Source: Erysipelotrichaceae bacterium (GTDB taxonomy: Bacteria > Bacillota_I > Bacilli_A > Erysipelotrichales > Erysipelotrichaceae). Taken from it: 7,456 nucleotides of DNA. Under the pieces are notes generated by a model. It was not told the origin of the DNA. It did no database searches and saw only the letters and a program-made list of their open reading frames with translations. The DNA lies in contig JANJWY010000087.1 in NCBI GenBank assembly GCA_024709285.1, forward strand, positions 1 to 7,456. The letters run 5' to 3'. Below are positions 1 to 6,032 of the stretch, piece by piece (positions within the stretch are counted from its first letter, which is position 1; every line of letters starts with the position of its first letter). The translations under genes and the position numbers were made by a program.

Positions 1-79
1 TTAATATCTTCTCAAAAAGCTTGGTTTCAGAATAGGCTTTGATATACTTTTGATCTTTCAGCTCTTCATTAACATTCAT
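1..79 (-). CDS. N-terminal fragment of an unidentified protein, cut by the window edge
   Basis: An ATG at 77-79 (read leftward) opens a frame that stays open to base 1, giving 26 residues that begin MNVNEELKDQKYIKAYSETK and continue LFEKIL. An AGAGGTG ribosome binding site lies about five bases upstream, and a good extended -10 promoter sits about 35 bases further up, so this is a genuine gene start. The charged N-terminus followed by Y-S-E-x-K-x-F-E-K-I is faintly like the start of DUF1232/YkvA-type small membrane proteins, but 26 residues are too few to assign a family. No function is claimed. Confidence 0.6.
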   Translation of the reverse strand, partial: MNVNEELKDQKYIKAYSETKLFEKIL

Positions 80-94
80 ATGACACCTCTTACT

Positions 95-113
95 GCATGT
101 TTTGATTGCATGC
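95..113. repeat. Short inverted repeat at the start of the left-edge transcript
   Basis: GCATG (95-99) and CATGC (109-113) form a 5-bp inverted repeat around a 9-base spacer. The same bases also give a direct repeat of TGCATG (94-99 and 107-112). It sits just downstream of the TATAAT at 116-121, at the expected transcription start, where a repressor could act. The arms are short, so chance is a real alternative. Confidence 0.25.
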
Positions 114-124
114 GCATTATAACA
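109..124 (-). promoter_or_regulatory. Extended -10 promoter of the left-edge gene
   Basis: Reading leftward, a perfect TATAAT (116-121) is preceded, one base apart, by TG (123-124), which makes an extended -10 element. No good -35 hexamer is visible at 16-18 bases, which extended -10 promoters tolerate. Transcription would start near 108-110, about 30 bases before the ATG at 79. The site lies between the 190-549 gene and the edge gene, so the edge gene probably has its own transcript. Confidence 0.5.
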
Positions 125-189
125 CATTACACACAAATATATATCGTTGCATAGGTTTGTTCATCCAAGTTTCATTCTCAAAAGAAGTA

Positions 190-549
190 TCATTGATTTT
201 CATCGATCATTTGAATAACCAGATTCATAGCCGAAATCCTTTTTTCCAAGAGAGTTTTCTGTGAGCTTCCAAGCCTAAGGTTTTCGTTAATTCGCTTGAT
301 TGAAATTAACAAATCTACCAATCCTTCACGAATATCTCTCAATTCGCCAAAACTATACAAATCTGAAGGAGTTTGGCCATTCATAGCTAATATCTCTAAA
401 CTAGTCGATAATACTTTCAATCGTTTTGTCAGTAATTGAGTATTTGCGCCTTTTTTGGTCATTTGAGCTAAAGCCTTCTTTGACTTTTGAATAGCTGAAA
501 CTAATGCCTTTTTTGATTCGTTTAAATCCGAAGATGTCACATTGTCCAT
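190..549 (-). CDS. Hypothetical helical protein, 119 residues
   Basis: I do not recognise this protein. It starts at ATG 547-549 with a TAGGAGAG ribosome binding site about ten bases upstream and ends in TGA. The composition is almost wholly helix-forming: rich in K, S, L, E and I, no cysteine, no tryptophan and only one tyrosine. Residues about 8-55 carry runs of leucine/isoleucine spaced three to four apart between lysines, and residues about 68-115 repeat the pattern, which suggests a short helical bundle or coiled coil. A stretch near residues 58-70 containing G-Q-T-P-S-D-L-Y-S-F-G probably forms the turn between the two halves. There is no signal peptide or membrane segment, so it should be cytoplasmic. 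It lies 110 bases upstream of the left-edge gene, on the same strand. The ribosome binding site and coding-like composition support it as a real gene; its role is unknown. Confidence 0.75.
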   Translation of the reverse strand: MDNVTSSDLNESKKALVSAIQKSKKALAQMTKKGANTQLLTKRLKVLSTSLEILAMNGQTPSDLYSFGELRDIREGLVDLLISIKRINENLRLGSSQKTLLEKRISAMNLVIQMIDENQ

Positions 550-715
550 AGTAGTAGTACTCTCCTATATTGGCAGTTATAAATGCATGAATTCCATATA
601 AAGTAATTGAAGGAAATCAATGTATCAAAAAACTAAGCGGATAAATGCTGATCATGTGTTAACAATCTTCTCACAATCTTTAAATGGAGTCAAAATGAAT
701 CAAGCGTAAATTGAT

Positions 716-731
716 AGGAATTTAAATTCCT
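716..731. repeat. Perfect 16-bp palindrome just beyond the oxidoreductase stop
   Basis: AGGAATTTAAATTCCT reads identically on both strands. It begins 11 bases beyond the TAA stop of the GMC oxidoreductase gene. No T-run follows on the minus strand, so it is not a textbook intrinsic terminator. It could be a weak 3'-end hairpin or a protein binding site upstream of the 190-549 gene. The remaining bases between the two genes (550-715) show no gene. Confidence 0.4.
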
Positions 732-742
732 TTAACAAGCCT

Positions 743-2026
743 TTACGACAAATGATTTGCTAGTCGTTTTGATAATGCAATAATTGTTAAAATTGGTGGC
801 ATACCTGGAGCCTTTGGAAACACGCTTGCATCGCAGACATAAAGATTATTAATACGAGTCTCTAGATTTGTGTCAATGATACGACCGATCGCTGCTGTAC
901 CCCCGGGATGTGCACCTGCCGGATGAGTTTCAATAAAAGTATCCGGATCTACGCCAGCCTTCTCAAGAATTTTTTTCGATATTGCTGTTCCAAAATTCAA
1001 TCTTTCTCGGTCTTGATTGGTAACAATTTTTGAAACTGAACCGTCAGGATATACATACCCGGACTCCTCATCGGCTATTTTTATCATTATTCCTAAAATT
1101 CGTTTTGTAGGCATAGCGAAACCTTTCATCCCTGCTTCAATGAATCGAATCTGACGCACATGGTTTACGCATGGAGAAAGTAAAAATCCTTTTTCATTGT
1201 GGAAATCTAGATTAACCATCGCCATTTGGGGTTCATTTATAAGACTGAGATCTTTATGTAGACCATAAATACATACAAAAATGTCAATGAATAAATTTGT
1301 ACCGGCTTCATTAATGCCAGAAGATTGGAGTATAACGGGAGTGCTTAGACCGCCTGCGGATAGTATAACTTTTTTTGCATTCAGCGTAATTTGCTCTTTC
1401 GCATTATGTGCCAATACACCTTTCACCGTTCCCTTTTCAGAAATGACCTTATCTACTGTAGTGTTGTACATAATTTCAACTCCATTGTTCAAAGCTTCAT
1501 TCAGATACTCTATGGGTGTCCATTTTGCTCCTGTCCTACAACCAAGCATACACTGACCGCATCGAATACATTTCGATGGATCAATTGCTTTCATCATCGG
1601 CTCCATGTTGAATCCTAACTGCCTAGCAGCACGTGCAATCGTTCTTGATCCTTCAGAAATCAGTGAATCATCCAACGGTGCAACATGCAATTCCTTTTCA
1701 GCTTCGAGAAATTCACTTTCCAAATCTATTCCCATGGACTTAAACTCACGTTCGAAGCTTCTGATGTAATTGCCTGCCGCCACAAAAGCACTTCCTCCAG
1801 CCATAAAAGCTCTCCACAACGTGACGCCTTCTTTTGACTTAAAAGGAATTTTTGTTATTTTTGATCCATCAAAATACCTTAAGGCATCATTGAATGTACC
1901 AATGCTTTTTTCAACATTGCCTTTTTCAATGAGAAGAATATTCTTATTCTTTTTACTTAACTCCTTGGCAACCGTAGCTCCGCCAGCACCTGCACCAACA
2001 ATAATATAGTCGAATTCTCTTTCCAT
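743..2026 (-). CDS. GMC-family FAD-dependent oxidoreductase with a four-cysteine cluster
   Basis: This is a 427-residue flavoprotein of the glucose-methanol-choline oxidoreductase family (COG2303, choline-dehydrogenase-like), expected to oxidise an alcohol using bound FAD. The N-terminal FAD-binding Rossmann motif is clear (YIIVGAGAGGATVAKEL, residues 7-23, with the acidic end of strand two at E34). The C-terminal signature HPGGTAAIG begins at H374, the expected catalytic histidine, followed by LYVCDASVFP (395-404) and PGMPPILTIIALSKRL (407-422). Where many GMC enzymes have the second catalytic His/Asn (the N of N-P-x-x-T-I), this one has P410. Between the halves, C153, C156, C159 and C163 form C-x2-C-G-x-C-x2-G-C followed by GAKW, a ferredoxin-like spacing seen in some anaerobe GMC proteins; whether it binds an Fe-S cluster is inference. 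It is shorter than the classic enzymes of 500 residues or more. No signal peptide or membrane segment is seen. ATG at 2024-2026 has an AAGGAGG site eight bases upstream. The substrate is not determinable. Confidence 0.9.
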   Translation of the reverse strand: MEREFDYIIVGAGAGGATVAKELSKKNKNILLIEKGNVEKSIGTFNDALRYFDGSKITKIPFKSKEGVTLWRAFMAGGSAFVAAGNYIRSFEREFKSMGIDLESEFLEAEKELHVAPLDDSLISEGSRTIARAARQLGFNMEPMMKAIDPSKCIRCGQCMLGCRTGAKWTPIEYLNEALNNGVEIMYNTTVDKVISEKGTVKGVLAHNAKEQITLNAKKVILSAGGLSTPVILQSSGINEAGTNLFIDIFVCIYGLHKDLSLINEPQMAMVNLDFHNEKGFLLSPCVNHVRQIRFIEAGMKGFAMPTKRILGIMIKIADEESGYVYPDGSVSKIVTNQDRERLNFGTAISKKILEKAGVDPDTFIETHPAGAHPGGTAAIGRIIDTNLETRINNLYVCDASVFPKAPGMPPILTIIALSKRLANHLS

Positions 2027-2767
2027 CGGTAATTCCTCCTTTTACGATATGTTCGGCTAATGTTTAATCATAAAATTGCCTGAATCAACGCAAAAAACAT
2101 CCGCCACTTACCATAATCGGAATGTAAGAGAAGGATGCTGAATTTCCAGGTGATACTCCATTGATTACGAATGTGCCTGTTTTCGCAGTTCAATTTGCTA
2201 CTGGTCGCAATGCAGATGTTTCTCACTGTTTTAGCCGATGTCAAAACGAGCAAAAACTCTAAAACACACAAGAGTTTTATGATTGTTTAACTTGTGATCC
2301 GACTTCATAAATGAATGGGATCTCTGGATACATTATCGTAAGTAACATACTACTTATATGCATATTATAACAAAAACAGGATATTTTCACAATATTATCA
2401 GAATGAACATATACACGTCATTTTGCAGTTAACACCCAAGAAAACCAGTTATAGGTTTATTAAGAGTACACAACGGACAGATACTCAGTGCTTATTACTG
2501 GATCACTTTTTCAATATTAGGAAATGATTGTAACTGATACTATCTTACTCTTCCTTCTTCAGATTTCTGATATGCCAACACATACAAATACTCGTTGTAC
2601 AATACAGTATTAGCATCGTTAAAAGATTATTTAAAATTTTACTGAGAATAATGAATAATAAGTAAACCGTTTATAGTAATATTGACCCCCCCTGATAATA
2701 ACCTGATGTTATTATCAATAAAAACATAAATCAATTTCCACATGAATAGAATCCTTATCCCTGTGTA
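2027..2767. other. 741-base stretch without a convincing gene
   Basis: Apart from the upstream signals of the GMC gene at its left end, I find no credible coding region here. Short open frames exist on both strands (for example a plus-strand run at 2128-2259 and another at about 2341-2523), but they lack ribosome binding sites, proper starts or recognisable motifs. The stretch holds several inverted repeats: CACAAG/CTTGTG (2267-2272 with 2291-2296), a nested GATCC/GGATC and TTCAT/ATGAA structure (2296-2322), and a perfect 10-bp stem at 2693-2717 next to a run of seven C. It may contain decayed gene remnants or an unannotated small RNA, but nothing is identifiable by eye. Confidence 0.5.
2686..2717. 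repeat. C7 tract plus perfect 10-bp inverted repeat
   Basis: TGATAATAAC (2693-2702) and GTTATTATCA (2708-2717) are perfect reverse complements around a 5-base loop CTGAT. Seven consecutive C residues (2686-2692) abut the left arm. The structure lies about 50 bases beyond the stop of the 2768-3229 gene, where a terminator of the leftward operon would be expected, but on that strand the stem is followed by a G-run rather than a T-run, and the stem is AT-rich. It could be a 3'-end stabilising hairpin or a protein binding site. Confidence 0.55.
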
Positions 2768-3229
2768 TCAATAAATAACTTCCAAACCTTCAATCATCAC
2801 AAGAATGGTAAACATTAAGATGATCAGAAAATCTGTCTGCTCTTCTTTGACTTCAACAACACATGAAAAACCTTTTCGATCGCTTCTTCTGATGCTAAGA
2901 ACCTCTTCCAGATTATTAAAAATCGTAAATCGCATCACATTATTTATCTTAACACTATACCCTTCTTTAGAAATCAGAATCTTATTTCGCCAAATCGACT
3001 TATAGGACACATAGGCAACGATTTCATTATTCTGACTTATCACATGTTGCTCAATCATTCCAAAATCCGTATATGAATTAGCAATCACTTCATTTTCTGA
3101 GTTTTCAATGAAACGCTTGGTTTGAAAAAGGTTGGAATGATAGCGATATACCATATGCCCTTCTTGATTAACCAACTCGAGTTGATTGCTAAACAGAGAT
3201 CGCTTTCTTGGAATGTATAATTTGATCAT
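2768..3229 (-). CDS. Small protein, possible tubby/LURP-one-like fold
   Basis: This 153-residue protein starts at ATG 3227-3229 behind a GGGGAG ribosome binding site and ends in TGA. The strand pattern resembles LURP-one-related (tubby C-terminal-like) proteins: repeated units of hydrophobic strand, then a polar N/G turn, then another strand, as in LELVNQEGHMVYRY (17-30), FIENSENEVIANSY (40-53), HVISQNNEIVAYVSYKS (62-78) and ILISKEGYSVKI (84-95). A hydrophobic helix follows near the C-terminus (about 133-147, FLIILMFTILVMI), which in that fold is the central buried helix rather than a membrane segment; a true membrane anchor cannot be excluded. The assignment rests on pattern only, with no diagnostic motif. 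It follows the phosphatase-fold gene after 24 bases, so the two are very likely cotranscribed. The role is unknown; bacterial members of the fold are mostly uncharacterised. Confidence 0.75.
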   Translation of the reverse strand: MIKLYIPRKRSLFSNQLELVNQEGHMVYRYHSNLFQTKRFIENSENEVIANSYTDFGMIEQHVISQNNEIVAYVSYKSIWRNKILISKEGYSVKINNVMRFTIFNNLEEVLSIRRSDRKGFSCVVEVKEEQTDFLIILMFTILVMIEGLEVIY

Positions 3230-3253
3230 TGATTTTCTCCCCGCCTTTATGCA

Positions 3254-4030
3254 TCAAAATATCTCCACAACCACTGAAACCGGATAGTGATCTGACAGAT
3301 ACACTCCTTCATGTACATCCGTCCACTTCTCAACCGATTTCAACTGAACATCACCTCGAACAAATATGTAATCGATTTGAGCAGATGAATCATTCTTTAT
3401 GTTTTGATTATCACGGAAGTAGCCGTGATAAGTAATGCCGATGTTCTGTGTCAGACATCTAAATTCAGGATAAGATTTCATCACTGCCATCTCTTCTGAT
3501 TCTGGCTCAGCATTCAGATCTCCAGCAAGAAAAGTCAGATACTCCTTGTACATAGACACAGAACAGATAGTATCCATCACAAGTTCAAGTTCCTTGCGTC
3601 GAATAGCCGAGCTTAAATGATCAAGATGTGTGTTCACTACCCGAATAATTTTTCTGCTCTCTCTTTCCATTAAAAAACACTCTGAACAAAGCCGTGGGAA
3701 AACACTCTGCTCAAAAAAAATACTTCCCGGAACATTCGGAGTTTCGGAATGCCAGAAATGATTGAGTGCTAAAAGTGAAAATCGATCTCTTCGATAAGCT
3801 ATCGTCACCTGTTCTCCATCAAGATTTTCGTCTCTTCCACATCCGATGATACAATATTCCGGCAGTGAGTCATTCAGCCATAACGCCATGTGAGACATCA
3901 CTTCCTGAAAACAAATGACATCCGGATTCTCCTCTGTTAGTTTCTTCAAGATATAGGGCTTTCTGAATTCGAAATTATTTTCTTTGTCCACGCCGCAATC
4001 ACAACGGATATTAAATGTCACTATTTTCAT
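3254..4030 (-). CDS. Endonuclease/exonuclease/phosphatase family hydrolase
   Basis: This 258-residue, single-domain protein of the EEP superfamily (Pfam PF03372) has a full set of the metal and catalytic residues: N7 in TFNIR, E43 in FQEV, H135 in NTHLDH, D171 and N173 in GDLNAEP, D220 in QIDYIFV, and D247-H248 in SDHYPV. The family hydrolyses phosphodiester or phosphomonoester bonds with Mg2+. The segment FWHSETPNVPGS (92-103) matches the W-x-S-E-T-P-x-x-P-G-S motif of the small bacterial subgroup sometimes mis-annotated as mannosidase-related. The length is normal for that subgroup. There is no signal peptide, so it is expected in the cytoplasm. The substrate (nucleic acid, sugar phosphate or phospholipid headgroup) cannot be told from the sequence. 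The start is ATG at 4028-4030 with AAAGG upstream. A 106-base gap separates it from the DUF3788 gene upstream, which could hold its own promoter; it runs into the 2768-3229 gene with a 24-base gap. Confidence 0.9.
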   Translation of the reverse strand: MKIVTFNIRCDCGVDKENNFEFRKPYILKKLTEENPDVICFQEVMSHMALWLNDSLPEYCIIGCGRDENLDGEQVTIAYRRDRFSLLALNHFWHSETPNVPGSIFFEQSVFPRLCSECFLMERESRKIIRVVNTHLDHLSSAIRRKELELVMDTICSVSMYKEYLTFLAGDLNAEPESEEMAVMKSYPEFRCLTQNIGITYHGYFRDNQNIKNDSSAQIDYIFVRGDVQLKSVEKWTDVHEGVYLSDHYPVSVVVEIF

Positions 4031-4136
4031 ATGGTTACCTTTATGGGAAGTTAATTACCCAATCTTGTTTACTGCAAATCACATGATTGAAAACTTGATA
4101 AATGTCACTTTAGTAATTCACGATTAGTATTCATAT

Positions 4137-4595
4137 CTATTTTATGCTTTTTATAAAATCAGCAAGCAAGTATATATCTTCAAATCTTTCTTCCGAACTT
4201 ACATCGAAAATCAGTGGAAAGAATTTCAGTTTTCCCATTTGCTTCGAATCAGTTATCATTTGGTTAATCTCAATATCAAGCGGAAGATTTAGTGCATCTG
4301 TCCGGACTTTCTCCGGAATAAATAAAGTTACTTTAAAAAAGCCGTCCCAAATGGAAAGCCATAAAACGGTGGTTTCTTTCTGACCTCCTCTAGCTCCCCT
4401 CCGATGAACCACTCCTTTTGCCAGCCATGCCTTACCATCTGTGTAATAACGCCAATGTATTTGAATATCATGGTTCGCAAGTTCACTGACAAACTTCAAA
4501 TAGGGCTTGTTGGCATCTTTCAGTGCATTTGAAATAACCTCTTCGGTAGGCTGAATTTCCGGATCTCGAAGTAATTGTTCACCAACTGATTTCAT
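4137..4595 (-). CDS. DUF3788 family protein
   Basis: This 152-residue protein has the features of the uncharacterised DUF3788 family. It has an N-terminal helix with PTEEVISNAL (16-25), then a helix ending in IQIHWRYYTDGKAWLAK (44-60), then strands TVLWLSIWDGFFKVTLFIPEK (76-96), which hold the W-x-S-x-W-x-G-F-x-K-x-T/V core, and a C-terminal segment GKLKFFPLIFDVSSEERFEDIYLLADFIK (121-149). The basic stretch VVHRRGARGGQKET (62-75) replaces what is usually a shorter R/K-rich loop. Family members are small cytoplasmic proteins, often near SRPBCC proteins and transcription factors, with no known biochemical activity. A strong AAAGGAGG site precedes the ATG at 4593-4595, and the gene ends in TAG. 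It lies 49 bases downstream of the DUF4287 gene, on the same strand, consistent with one operon. Confidence 0.85.
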   Translation of the reverse strand: MKSVGEQLLRDPEIQPTEEVISNALKDANKPYLKFVSELANHDIQIHWRYYTDGKAWLAKGVVHRRGARGGQKETTVLWLSIWDGFFKVTLFIPEKVRTDALNLPLDIEINQMITDSKQMGKLKFFPLIFDVSSEERFEDIYLLADFIKSIK

Positions 4596-4644
4596 ATGTT
4601 ACCCTCCTTTGACGCTCAAAATAAACTCATTCATCTTCTCTAGC

Positions 4645-4872
4645 TTATATCTTAGAGTGCTTCGTTATGATCCATTGCTGATCGATAAAGTATTTCCACA
4701 TAGCCATGGCATGACCGTGACCCAGCTGGTACTCACTTTTTAACCAATCTGTAAAAATCGTAGCTTTCATATCTTCGGATAAGATGCCTTGTTCAATGGC
4801 CTCATCTCTCATCTGCAATGGGGTCTTCCCGGTTTTCTTAGCAATATTGTCCAAATAAGCATCAAATGACAT
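4645..4872 (-). CDS. DUF4287 family protein, 75 residues
   Basis: This is a small protein of the DUF4287 family. It opens MSFDAYLDNIAKKTGKTPLQ, matching the family's M-S-F-x-A-Y-L-x-N-I-x-x-K-T-G-K-T-P hallmark, and later has DWLKSEYQLGHGHAMAMWKY (residues 42-61) with the conserved G-L/Q-G-H-G-H-A-M-A core. The family has no established function. Some members carry a second, DUF5655-type domain; this one does not. I place the start at the ATG at 4870-4872 rather than the in-frame GTG at 4876-4878, because the ribosome binding site fits only the ATG. The first 11 bases of the gene overlap the end of the SRPBCC gene, pointing to translational coupling. The conserved HGH and DWL residues suggest a binding site, but that is inference. 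Confidence 0.9.
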   Translation of the reverse strand: MSFDAYLDNIAKKTGKTPLQMRDEAIEQGILSEDMKATIFTDWLKSEYQLGHGHAMAMWKYFIDQQWIITKHSKI

Positions 4873-5311
4873 TTTCACTTCCTCCTTCCGCTAAAGTTTT
4901 AACACGCATTAACGCTTGTGGAAACCTGACATTAAATGTTTCTTCTTGTTCTGCCGGAACATCCGTCTTAACAATCAATGTCGTAACACCGTTTTCTTCG
5001 ATAAGCGTGTAACTTTCAGATCCCCCGGTCCACTCGTTTGTGCGTACTTTTTTTCCGCTTTCAATTGTGTCAGCACTGTGTCTGAATAACACAAACTCAT
5101 TGGGAATAAGTCTTTCAATCATATCTGTCACACCATATCCGCTTACGGAAGATATGAATTGAATCTCATTTCCCTCTTCCATCGTACCCTGAATATAGGT
5201 GCCCTCATCAATCAACCCTGCCCAATCACGGAAGGTAACATCCTCCCAAAGAGTTGTCCATACTTTTTCTTTCGATGCATTAATAACAACTGCGAATCGC
5301 ATTTCTTTCAT
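4862..5311 (-). CDS. SRPBCC/AHSA1-family protein
   Basis: This 149-residue protein has the START/Bet v1-like (SRPBCC) fold of the AHSA1 group. It opens with a first strand RFAVVINASKEKVWTTLWE (5-23), the usual x-x-I-x-A-S-x-E-K-V-W-x-x-L-W pattern. The short helix DVTFRDWAG (24-32) follows, then strands TMEEGNEIQFIS (43-54), VTDMIERLIPNEFVLFRH (61-78), SESYTLIEENGVTTLIVKTDV (98-118), and a long C-terminal helix with FPQALMRVKTLAE (130-142). This fold binds hydrophobic ligands in a central cavity; no catalytic residue is expected, and the ligand cannot be read from the sequence. AAGGACGG lies roughly ten bases before the ATG at 5309-5311. It is the first intact gene of the leftward cluster and overlaps the DUF4287 gene by 11 bases. 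A 94-base gap separates it from the broken TetR gene, so it may have its own promoter or share the regulator's transcript. Confidence 0.9.
   Translation of the reverse strand: MKEMRFAVVINASKEKVWTTLWEDVTFRDWAGLIDEGTYIQGTMEEGNEIQFISSVSGYGVTDMIERLIPNEFVLFRHSADTIESGKKVRTNEWTGGSESYTLIEENGVTTLIVKTDVPAEQEETFNVRFPQALMRVKTLAEGGSENVI
4881..4887 (-). promoter_or_regulatory. Ribosome binding site that fixes the DUF4287 start
   Basis: Reading leftward, AAGGAGG lies eight bases before the ATG at 4870-4872, which is ideal, and only two bases before the alternative GTG at 4876-4878, which is too close. The site is inside the last codons of the SRPBCC gene. Confidence 0.8.
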
Positions 5312-5405
5312 ATATTATCCGTCCTTCTCCAATTATTTAAACAGTAGATTACGAGAAGCAAGCATTTAAAGCTTCACAATATAACCAGCTCAAAGTCAGT
5401 AATTT

Positions 5406-5981
5406 CTAATTCATTTCTATATCCAATTCCTGTACAAATCGATTTTCCATAAGTTTATACATCAAAGGTATAAGCTGTTGCATCGGAATATTCTTACCCT
5501 GATCATACCAATGTTTTACTATGGAAAGAGTGGCTCCGGCCAAGAACTCTAAAGCATAATCCATCTCTTCTGGCGAAATATTAACACGATTTTTTACAGC
5601 TTCCGTCATCATTGATTTAAAAATCTTCTTCAGTTTTAAAGCAAACCGCGGATCACCATTCTCACTTAACAATACTGAATAATATGCACTGTTTTTCTCT
5701 TATATTGTAATGATATTTCTTAAAAAATCATCACTATACTCTCTCGTTGCATTAATTGGCGGTAAATGTTCTATCCCGGGCATTAAATCATCTTCGAACT
5801 GTTCGAGCAAGTCGTAGACATCCGTGAAATATGCATAAAAAGTAGATCGGTTGAATCCGGCCTTATGCGTAATATCCTTTATTGTAATGTTCTCAATCTT
5901 TTTTTCTTTATACAACTCCCAAAATGCATCTTTGATGATCTGCTTTGTCATCATGGTTATTTCCGGTTGTTTTTTGTTCAT
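5406..5981 (-). pseudogene. TetR/AcrR-type repressor interrupted by an in-frame TAA
   Basis: Two halves of one TetR-family regulator lie in the same reading frame, separated only by a TAA codon at 5700-5702. The first half (93 codons from ATG 5979-5981, with a GGGAG site six bases upstream) carries the N-terminal helix-turn-helix: TKQIIKDAFWELYKEKKIENITI (12-34), KDITHKAGFNRSTFYAYF (35-52) with the recognition helix around 43-52, then DVYDLLEQFEDDL. The second half (97 codons, ending TAG) continues EKNSAYYSVLLSENGDPRF and ends with a helical segment through LEFLAGATLSIVKHWYDQG, which matches the C-terminal ligand domain (TetR_C_8-like, PF14278). With one residue at the stop the protein would be 191 residues, normal for the group. 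There is no frameshift. TAA is used as a true stop by nearby genes (743-2026 and 4645-4872), so readthrough by a variant code is unlikely. It is probably a nonsense mutation, possibly a sequencing error. The gene diverges from the glycosyltransferase gene, its likely target. Confidence 0.85.
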
Positions 5982-6032
5982 CTGAATCTCCCAAGTTATT
6001 AATCCGACACATGGATATGAATTGTTGATTGA

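Noticed and set aside
1281..1618. Plus-strand open frames inside the GMC gene
   Set aside because: They lie opposite a gene with clear family motifs and show no motifs of their own.
2068..2271. 67-residue leftward open frame upstream of the GMC gene
   Set aside because: It needs a TTG start, has no ribosome binding site, and its composition (many I, C, W and R without pattern) is not protein-like.
2341..2523. Open plus-strand frame of about 60 codons in the gene-free block
   Set aside because: It has no start with a ribosome binding site and no recognisable motif, and the length is expected by chance.
3229..3435. Plus-strand 68-residue frame opposite the phosphatase-fold gene
   Set aside because: It is antisense to a gene with all its catalytic residues and is low in plausible features.
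5406..5672. 88-residue C-terminal half of the TetR as an independent gene
   Set aside because: The frame opens with TTG in the middle of a conserved helix and has no ribosome binding site. It continues the upstream frame across one stop codon, so it is part of a broken gene.
5700..5702. Stop codon reassignment or programmed readthrough of TAA
   Set aside because: TAA ends other genes here (743-2026 and 4645-4872), and no stem-loop or readthrough context is evident, so a nonsense mutation or sequencing error is simpler.
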